Shown here: piece after piece, positions 6,224-10,299 of the stretch | Layout: the number at the start of each line of letters is the position of its first letter | Position numbering within the stretch: position 1 is the stretch's first letter | Assembly: GCA_041311015.1 (NCBI GenBank) | Contig: JBFYKG010000047.1 | Span: 1 to 10,299, forward strand | DNA from: Fluviibacter sp041311015 | Lineage (GTDB): Bacteria; Pseudomonadota; Gammaproteobacteria; Burkholderiales; Rhodocyclaceae | Reading direction: 5' to 3' | Length of the DNA stretch: 10,299 nucleotides | The notes under the pieces: generated by a model | The model's database searches: none | What the model was told of the DNA's origin: nothing | Seen by the model: the letters and a program-made list of their open reading frames with translations, nothing else | Position numbers and translations under genes: made by a program

Positions 6224-7585
6224 TTACTTGCGCTCGACTTCTTTTTTCTCGGCCAGCATGTGTTCCAGATAGTGGATGCTGGCACCGCCGTCCACGAAAC
6301 CCTTGTCACGCATCAGCTCGTGATGCAGCGGGATATTCGTCTTGATGCCCTCGACCAGCATTTCCGATAGCGCGATACGCATTTTGCGAATCGCCTGATC
6401 GCGGGTTTCGCCATAGGCAATCAGCTTGCCGATCATCGAATCGTAATGCGGCGGCACCTTGTAGCCGGCATAGACGTGCGAGTCGACGCGGATTCCCGGA
6501 CCGCCCGGCGTATGCCATGCACTGATCGTGCCCGGCGACGGGATGAAGGTGTAGGGGTCTTCAGCGTTGATCCGGCACTCAATGGCGTGGCCGCGGAACT
6601 CGATGTCTTTCTGGCGATAGCGCAGCTTTTCGCCGGCAGCGATGCGGATTTGTTCCTGCACGATATCAACACCGGTGATCAGTTCGGTCACCGGGTGCTC
6701 GACCTGAACACGCGTGTTCATTTCGATGAAATAGAACTCGCCGTTTTCAAAGAGGAATTCGAAGGTGCCCGCACCGCGATAACCGATTTTGCGACAGGCT
6801 TCCGCACATCTTTCACCAATCTTTTCGATCAGCTTTTCCGGAATGCCCGGTGCCGGCGCCTCTTCGATGACCTTCTGGTGACGACGCTGCATCGAGCAAT
6901 CGCGCTCACCGAGGTAGATGGCGTTGCCGTGCGTATCAGCCAGCACTTGGATCTCCACGTGACGCGGATTTTCCAGAAACTTTTCCATGTACACGGTCGG
7001 GTTGCCAAAGGCGGTCTGCGCCTCCTGCTTGGTCATCTGCACGGCATTGATCAGCGCAGCTTCCGTGTGGACCACGCGCATGCCGCGGCCACCGCCGCCG
7101 CCCGCCGCCTTGATGATGACCGGGTAGCCAATCTCGCGGGCCGTACGAATGATTTCCTTATGGTCATCGGGCAGCGCGCCTTCCGAACCCGGCACGCAGG
7201 GCACGCCGGCTTTCTTCATGGCGTCTTTGGCCGAAACCTTGTCGCCCATCAGGCGAATGGTGTCGGCTTTCGGGCCGATGAAGACAAACCCGCACTGCTC
7301 CACACGCTCTGAGAAGTCGGCGTTTTCCGAGAGGAAGCCATACCCCGGGTGAATCGCTTCGGCGTCAGTCACTTCAGCCGCCGAGATAATGGCCGGCACA
7401 TTCAGGTAACTGTCTTTCGACGGCGCCGGACCAATACAGACCGACTCGTCGGCCAGCTTGACGTATTTGGCATCGCGGTCCGCCTCGGAGTGCACGACCA
7501 CGGTCTTGACACCCAGTAGGCGACAGGCGCGCTGGATGCGGAGGGCGATCTCGCCCCGGTTGGCGATCAGGATCTTTCCGAACAT
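6224..7585 (-). CDS. accC: Acetyl-CoA carboxylase, biotin carboxylase subunit
   Basis: The 453-residue protein matches AccC (about 449). It carboxylates the biotin on AccB using ATP and bicarbonate, the first step of malonyl-CoA and fatty-acid synthesis. The N-terminal domain begins MFGKILIANRGEIA. The ATP-grasp domain shows Lys159 and the mobile glycine-rich loop GGGGGRGM (162-169), then EKFLENPRHVEIQV (201-214) and the RDCSMQRRHQK segment (228-238). The catalytic EMNTRVQVEHPVTE (288-301) includes Glu288 and Arg292, with the same numbering as in E. coli. The C-terminal domain includes HAIECRINAEDP (333-344). There is no biotin-binding tail, so it is the separate subunit and not a fused acyl-CoA carboxylase. 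accB lies five bases upstream and prmA follows with no gap. Confidence 0.98.
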   Translation of the reverse strand: MFGKILIANRGEIALRIQRACRLLGVKTVVVHSEADRDAKYVKLADESVCIGPAPSKDSYLNVPAIISAAEVTDAEAIHPGYGFLSENADFSERVEQCGFVFIGPKADTIRLMGDKVSAKDAMKKAGVPCVPGSEGALPDDHKEIIRTAREIGYPVIIKAAGGGGGRGMRVVHTEAALINAVQMTKQEAQTAFGNPTVYMEKFLENPRHVEIQVLADTHGNAIYLGERDCSMQRRHQKVIEEAPAPGIPEKLIEKIGERCAEACRKIGYRGAGTFEFLFENGEFYFIEMNTRVQVEHPVTELITGVDIVQEQIRIAAGEKLRYRQKDIEFRGHAIECRINAEDPYTFIPSPGTISAWHTPGGPGIRVDSHVYAGYKVPPHYDSMIGKLIAYGETRDQAIRKMRIALSEMLVEGIKTNIPLHHELMRDKGFVDGGASIHYLEHMLAEKKEVERK

Positions 7586-7590
7586 GGCGA

Positions 7591-8040
7591 TCAGCCGATG
7601 ATGAAGAGGGGTTCGCCGAACTCGACCGGCTGGCCGTTTTCAACCAGGATCGCTTTGATCACGCCCGAAGCGTCAGATTCGATTTCGTTCAACAGCTTCA
7701 TTGCTTCAACGATGCACAGCGTCTGACCCTGCTTGACGCTATCGCCCACTTCGGCAAAAGCCTTGGCATCGGGCGACGAAGCGCGGTAGAAGGTGCCGAC
7801 CATCGGGCTCTTCACGACATGACCCTCAGGCAATGCCGGGGCCGACGGGGCAGCAGCAGCCGGGGCGGCGGCAGGCGCAGCGGCAACCGGTGCCGGCGCA
7901 GCGACCACATGGTGGGCAACGGGTGCAGCAATCAGTTGCTTGGCGATCCGGACTTTTTCTTCACCCTCGGTGACTTCCAGTTCCGAAATGCCGGATTCCT
8001 GTACCAGGTCGATCAGTTTCTTCAGTTTGCGCAGATCCAT
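7591..8040 (-). CDS. accB: Acetyl-CoA carboxylase, biotin carboxyl carrier protein
   Basis: The 149-residue protein is the biotin carrier of acetyl-CoA carboxylase and shuttles carboxyl groups from AccC to the AccA/AccD transferase. Residues 1-35 (MDLRKLKKLIDLVQESG...) are the helix and strand that bind AccC. Residues about 38-70 are a flexible linker made almost only of Ala, Pro and Val. The biotinyl domain runs from about 73 to 149 and has the EAMKL motif with the predicted biotinylated Lys115. It also keeps the protruding thumb (about 89-99), which is typical of bacterial AccB. A clear GGGAG (8051-8047) six bases before ATG 8040 sets the start. accC follows after five bases. Confidence 0.98.
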   Translation of the reverse strand: MDLRKLKKLIDLVQESGISELEVTEGEEKVRIAKQLIAAPVAHHVVAAPAPVAAAPAAAPAAAAPSAPALPEGHVVKSPMVGTFYRASSPDAKAFAEVGDSVKQGQTLCIVEAMKLLNEIESDASGVIKAILVENGQPVEFGEPLFIIG

Positions 8041-8095
8041 GTGGGTCTCCCGAAAGGTGTGTGTTCAGATTGAAAGGGTGAAATTAAGCAGGGGC

Positions 8096-8593
8096 TCAGG
8101 CCTTGCCCGGGTCCAGGTTGTCCGATAACGCAGCAACGATGTAGTCCAGCGCCAGCAGGTAACCCTGTGCGCCCAGACCGGTAATGGTGCCGACGGCCTT
8201 GTCGGAAAAATACGAATGCTGGCGGAAGGGCTCGCGGGCGTGCACGTTCGAGAGGTGGACCTCGATGAATGACAGGTCGGAGGCCAGTACCGCGTCGCGC
8301 AGCGCCACGCTGGAATGCGTCAAACCACCCGGATTGATGATCAGGAAATCGAAATCTTCGCTACGCGCCGCGTGAAGTCGCTCGATCAGCGCCCCTTCAT
8401 GATTACTTTGGAAACATTCCAGTGCGATGCCGGCGTGATCGGCGCGATCGGTTAACGCCCGGTCGATATCGGCAAGCGTGGTCGCGCCATAGAGATGTGG
8501 CTCGCGTTGGCCAAGTAGGTTCAGGTTCGGACCATTCAGAACCAGAACCTTGCCAAGCGTATCGGCGTTTCGGGGTTGGGCTGAGCTGTTCAT
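8096..8593 (-). CDS. aroQ: 3-dehydroquinate dehydratase, type II
   Basis: The 165-residue protein is a type II dehydroquinase, the small dodecameric enzyme that converts 3-dehydroquinate to 3-dehydroshikimate in aromatic amino-acid synthesis. It shows VLVLNGPNLNLLGQRE (16-31), with the mobile-lid Arg30, then the catalytic Tyr35 in HLYG. INPGGLTHSSVALRDA (86-101) contains the substrate-binding Asn87, and EVHLSN (111-116) contains the catalytic His113. All expected residues are present. The N terminus carries about 13 extra residues before the first strand. AGGAG (8609-8605) lies 11 bases before ATG 8593, a slightly long spacing. accB starts 55 bases downstream, and this aroQ-accB-accC order is common in proteobacteria. 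Confidence 0.97.
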   Translation of the reverse strand: MNSSAQPRNADTLGKVLVLNGPNLNLLGQREPHLYGATTLADIDRALTDRADHAGIALECFQSNHEGALIERLHAARSEDFDFLIINPGGLTHSSVALRDAVLASDLSFIEVHLSNVHAREPFRQHSYFSDKAVGTITGLGAQGYLLALDYIVAALSDNLDPGKA

Positions 8594-8638
8594 GGGCCGA
8601 TTATCTCCTAATTACCGCTGATTTGACAGCAAATTTCC

Positions 8639-8661
8639 GGCAAGTTGGCTACCAGTTCGCC
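8639..8661 (-). terminator. Possible hairpin after the TlpA-like gene
   Basis: Twelve bases past the thioredoxin-like stop codon, the minus strand can fold two ten-base arms around a three-base loop. Eight of ten positions pair, one of them a G-U, with a two-base internal mismatch. It is followed only by a weak AAATTT run, so it is a poor intrinsic terminator. It may only reduce read-through into aroQ, or be chance. Confidence 0.25.
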
Positions 8662-8672
8662 GCTAAATCCTA

Positions 8673-9230
8673 TTATTTAACCGCCTTGGCGATTTCGGTT
8701 TCCAGGTCCTTGCGGGTAAAAACGCCAAAGTGACGGTTCACGATGGATTCCTGACGGTTGATGATCAGGGTAAAAGGCACGGCGTCATAACGGTTGCCCA
8801 AGGCGCGCGATAGATCAAAGCCGGCTTGTTCGCCAACGGCGATCGTGTAGTTGACCGGGGTTTTTTTGATAAAAGCCTTCACGTTATCCGCCTGGTCGGC
8901 GGCGATGCCGACAAAAACCACGTCTTTGTCTTTCCATGCCGCTTGGACTTCGCTAAACATGGGCATCTCCTCCACGCAGGGCGGGCACCAGGTGGACCAG
9001 AAATTGACGACCACGGTTTTACCGCGCAGCGCCGAAAAATCGATGATCTTGCCCTTAACGTCCTTGAACTGGGCGTCAAAAAACTTGGCGCTGACCTGTG
9101 GGCCGTTCAGCGTGCTACGTGAAGTGTCCATTTTGTCGCAGCCGCCGAGCAGGCCCAGCAGCATCGATGCGCTCAATAGAGCCAACCAGAAACGCAGGCG
9201 GGTGAGGCCGGTCATGAATACGGAAGTCAT
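8673..9230 (-). CDS. TlpA/ResA-like thioredoxin-fold lipoprotein
   Basis: With the start used here the protein has 185 residues. The N terminus is a lipoprotein signal: a basic segment with Arg11 and Arg13, a hydrophobic core at 14-28 and the lipobox LGGC with the lipidated Cys31. Asp32 follows, which in enterobacteria often favours retention in the inner membrane. The periplasmic part is a thioredoxin fold of the TlpA/ResA group with FWSTWCPPC (redox CPPC at 82-85) and the conserved cis-proline segment VPFTLIINR near the end. Such proteins reduce disulfides in periplasmic partners, for example apocytochromes or copper-site proteins; the partner here is unknown. ATG 9230 follows AAGGA (9246-9242) after 11 bases. 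An upstream alternative at 9266 lacks support, and ATG 9215 lacks a ribosome-binding site. Confidence 0.9.
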   Translation of the reverse strand: MTSVFMTGLTRLRFWLALLSASMLLGLLGGCDKMDTSRSTLNGPQVSAKFFDAQFKDVKGKIIDFSALRGKTVVVNFWSTWCPPCVEEMPMFSEVQAAWKDKDVVFVGIAADQADNVKAFIKKTPVNYTIAVGEQAGFDLSRALGNRYDAVPFTLIINRQESIVNRHFGVFTRKDLETEIAKAVK

Positions 9231-9281
9231 GGTGAGGATATTCCTTGTGAGTCTGCCGTGGGGCACGTGGTGTTGCTTGCT

Positions 9282-9287
9282 ATTTTA
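9282..9287 (-). promoter_or_regulatory. Candidate -10 box upstream of the TlpA-like gene
   Basis: The 108-base gap between the TlpA-like gene and the unknown gene contains TAAAAT (5 of 6 matches) on the minus strand. No good -35 hexamer lies 16-18 bases upstream, only an AT-rich stretch. A leader of about 45 bases would result. Read-through from the upstream gene is an equal possibility. Confidence 0.22.
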
Positions 9288-9338
9288 ACGGCTAAATACC
9301 CGAAAAACTCGACCATTAAACAGCAATTTGCGGTCAAT

Positions 9339-9944
9339 TTAGAGAATCGCTTCGGCCGCCATACGGCTGCGGACCTGCTCGGCCCGGGCCCGTTCGCGGA
9401 TTGTGCCGTCATGTTTCTTGAAGACGACCCGTTCATCGTGGTTCGGGTAAATCACCAGATTGGTCACCCAGTCGTTACGGCTGACCTGCAGAACCGCGCT
9501 GGTCCGATCATTACGCGGCTGGATGAATTCGTATGCAATGTCCCGATTGAGCAGAAACAGCTCTACGTCCTTGTCGCTGTCCGGGTAGAGCAGGATGTCG
9601 ATCATGGCAAATCGTCCGGCGGTGCCCTCCAGAACGGATCCGGTGAGATACGGATGAAAGTCCGCTAGCAGATCCATCCAGAACAGTGCCTCGGTTCGCA
9701 TGGCGACAATCCGTTCACGTTGTTCGACATCATGAAAGATCGCCTGATGCGTGCGCAAGGCGTCGTAAACCGCCTGACTGGTTGGCAACCCGATCCATTC
9801 CGGTAAATTCAGTTGATGGGCCGCTTTGCGTTTAGCCAGCTCCACATCATCCAGTCCGTCTTCGGCCATCAGGCGGGCAGCTACGGCCGCAATGTGGGCC
9901 GTGCCGTTGTTCTGCATGCCGGTGGGGCGTCGTCGGTGGCGCAT
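9339..9944 (-). CDS. Conserved protein of unknown function, nucleotidyltransferase-like motif
   Basis: The 201-residue protein is soluble, with no signal or membrane segment. Residues 14-48 look helical and begin HIAAVAARLMAEDGLDD, followed by a Lys/Arg-rich stretch. The central part, LTGSVLEGTAG then IDILLYPDS (100-124), resembles the GS-containing loop and following acidic strand of nucleotidyltransferase-fold proteins. However, only one Asp (116) sits on the strand where catalytic members carry two, so activity is doubtful. The last third is strand-rich and ends in a basic helix. I recall similar proteins beside mpl in betaproteobacteria but know no function. The start is ATG 9944 because GGAG (9955-9952) lies seven bases upstream; the longer frame would begin with a TTG at 9968. 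It is transcribed divergently from mpl. Confidence 0.8.
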   Translation of the reverse strand: MRHRRRPTGMQNNGTAHIAAVAARLMAEDGLDDVELAKRKAAHQLNLPEWIGLPTSQAVYDALRTHQAIFHDVEQRERIVAMRTEALFWMDLLADFHPYLTGSVLEGTAGRFAMIDILLYPDSDKDVELFLLNRDIAYEFIQPRNDRTSAVLQVSRNDWVTNLVIYPNHDERVVFKKHDGTIRERARAEQVRSRMAAEAIL

Positions 9945-9951
9945 CGTCAGT

Positions 9952-9955
9952 CTCC
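9952..9955 (-). promoter_or_regulatory. Ribosome-binding site that sets the start of the unknown protein
   Basis: GGAG on the minus strand stands seven bases before ATG 9944. The alternative TTG at 9968 has no such site, so this favours the shorter 201-residue product. Confidence 0.6.
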
Positions 9956-9963
9956 GGGGCAGG

Positions 9964-9982
9964 TACAATTCGTCTCATTCTA
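9964..9982. promoter_or_regulatory. Possible overlapping divergent promoters between the unknown gene and mpl
   Basis: The short divergent gap holds TACAAT on the plus strand (9964-9969) for mpl and TAGAAT on the minus strand (9982-9977) for the unknown gene. Each matches the -10 consensus in 5 of 6 positions. Neither has a convincing -35 at the right distance. The two signals are eight to eighteen bases apart, so polymerases could interfere if both are real. Confidence 0.3.
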
Positions 9983-10005
9983 AACCTACCGGCAAGAGAT
10001 TGACG

Positions 10006-10299
10006 ATGCATCTGCACATCCTCGGCGTTTGTGGCACCTTCATGGGCGGTCTGGCGCAACTGGCGCGTGCCGCGGGTCATAAGGTCACAGGATGTGATGC
10101 CGGTGTGTATCCGCCCATGAGCGATCAGCTGCGGGGTGCCGGTATCGAGTTGATCGAAGGCTATGACTCAGCGCAGCTAAGTCTTAAGGCCGATGTCTAT
10201 GTGATCGGCAATGCCATCTCGCGCGGCAACCCCTTGCTCGAAGCCATCCTTGATGCTGGACTGCCTTATGTCTCTGGGCCCCAATGGCTGGCCGAACAT
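10006..10299 (+). CDS. mpl: UDP-N-acetylmuramate:L-alanyl-gamma-D-glutamyl-meso-diaminopimelate ligase, 5' part
   Basis: The first 98 residues are present and the gene runs off the right edge; the full enzyme has about 450 residues. It starts MHLHILGVCGTFMGGLA, the N-terminal Rossmann glycine loop of Mpl, then AGHKVTGCDAGVYPPMS, which separates Mpl from the related MurC. VIGNAISRGNP (66-76) is a further conserved N-domain segment. Mpl reuses tripeptide released from old peptidoglycan by joining it to UDP-MurNAc in the cytoplasm, saving new synthesis. A weak AAGAGA precedes ATG 10006 by a few bases. The catalytic ATP-binding and C-terminal domains lie outside the window, so intactness cannot be judged. 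Confidence 0.95.
   Translation, partial: MHLHILGVCGTFMGGLAQLARAAGHKVTGCDAGVYPPMSDQLRGAGIELIEGYDSAQLSLKADVYVIGNAISRGNPLLEAILDAGLPYVSGPQWLAEH

Noticed and set aside
7079..7102. A run of GCC-like triplets in accC that looks like a simple repeat.
   Set aside because: It encodes the ATP-grasp glycine loop GGGGGRGM.
6446..7312. A 288-codon open frame on the plus strand inside accC.
   Set aside because: It is fully antisense to a highly conserved gene and its translation shows no known domain.
7831..7929. A repeat-like GC-rich stretch inside accB.
   Set aside because: It encodes the normal Ala/Pro-rich flexible linker of AccB and is not a DNA repeat element.
9303..9335. A possible intrinsic terminator of the unknown gene (GACC/GGTC arms followed by a T run on the minus strand).
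   Set aside because: The stem is only four pairs with a 17-base loop, too weak to call.
9945..9968. A longer start (TTG 9968) for the unknown protein.
   Set aside because: It would use a rare TTG without a ribosome-binding site, while ATG 9944 has GGAG seven bases upstream.
1..10299. Searched by eye for CRISPR arrays, tRNA genes, insertion-sequence ends, integrases, toxin-antitoxin pairs and defence genes.
   Set aside because: None was seen; the window is filled by housekeeping and LPS-core genes of even base composition.

Overview
The window looks like ordinary core chromosome of a moderately GC-rich Gram-negative bacterium, most likely a betaproteobacterium. Three things point there: the order mpl, small nucleotidyltransferase-like protein, tlpA-type thioredoxin, aroQ, accB, accC, prmA; the adenosine-kinase-like PfkB protein beside prmA; and the set of lipopolysaccharide inner-core genes. 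This assignment rests on remembered gene order and protein character, not on a database search. The window contains 12 protein-coding genes, packed almost without gaps. I found no rRNA, tRNA, CRISPR array, insertion sequence, integrase, attachment site or phage gene.

Left part (1-3582), lipopolysaccharide core. The 3' end of a heptosyltransferase gene (waaQ type, + strand) runs tail to tail into waaA (Kdo transferase, - strand). waaA lies downstream of waaC (heptosyltransferase I) with an ATGA stop/start overlap. Divergent from waaC is a family-2 glycosyltransferase of the WaaE/KdtX type. These enzymes attach Kdo to lipid A, then heptose to Kdo, then decorate the heptose.

Middle part (3573-8593), a minus-strand gene train. 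In transcription order it is aroQ (shikimate pathway), accB and accC (biotin carrier and biotin carboxylase of acetyl-CoA carboxylase), prmA (ribosomal protein L11 methyltransferase), a PfkB-family sugar/nucleoside kinase, and a PlsC-type acyltransferase. The acyltransferase collides tail to tail with the glycosyltransferase. accB/accC supply malonyl-CoA for fatty acids, and the acyltransferase uses fatty acyl groups for phospholipid. The train therefore joins fatty-acid initiation with lipid assembly and sits next to the LPS genes.

Right part (8639-10299). A TlpA-like thioredoxin-fold lipoprotein and a conserved protein of unknown function with a nucleotidyltransferase-like motif are on the minus strand. 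mpl (murein peptide recycling ligase) starts divergently on the plus strand and runs off the end.

I found no convincing new system. The points most worth a second look are the uncharacterised nucleotidyltransferase-like protein, the unknown substrate of the PfkB kinase, the two terminator-less convergent overlaps, and the 63-base divergent waaC/glycosyltransferase spacer.
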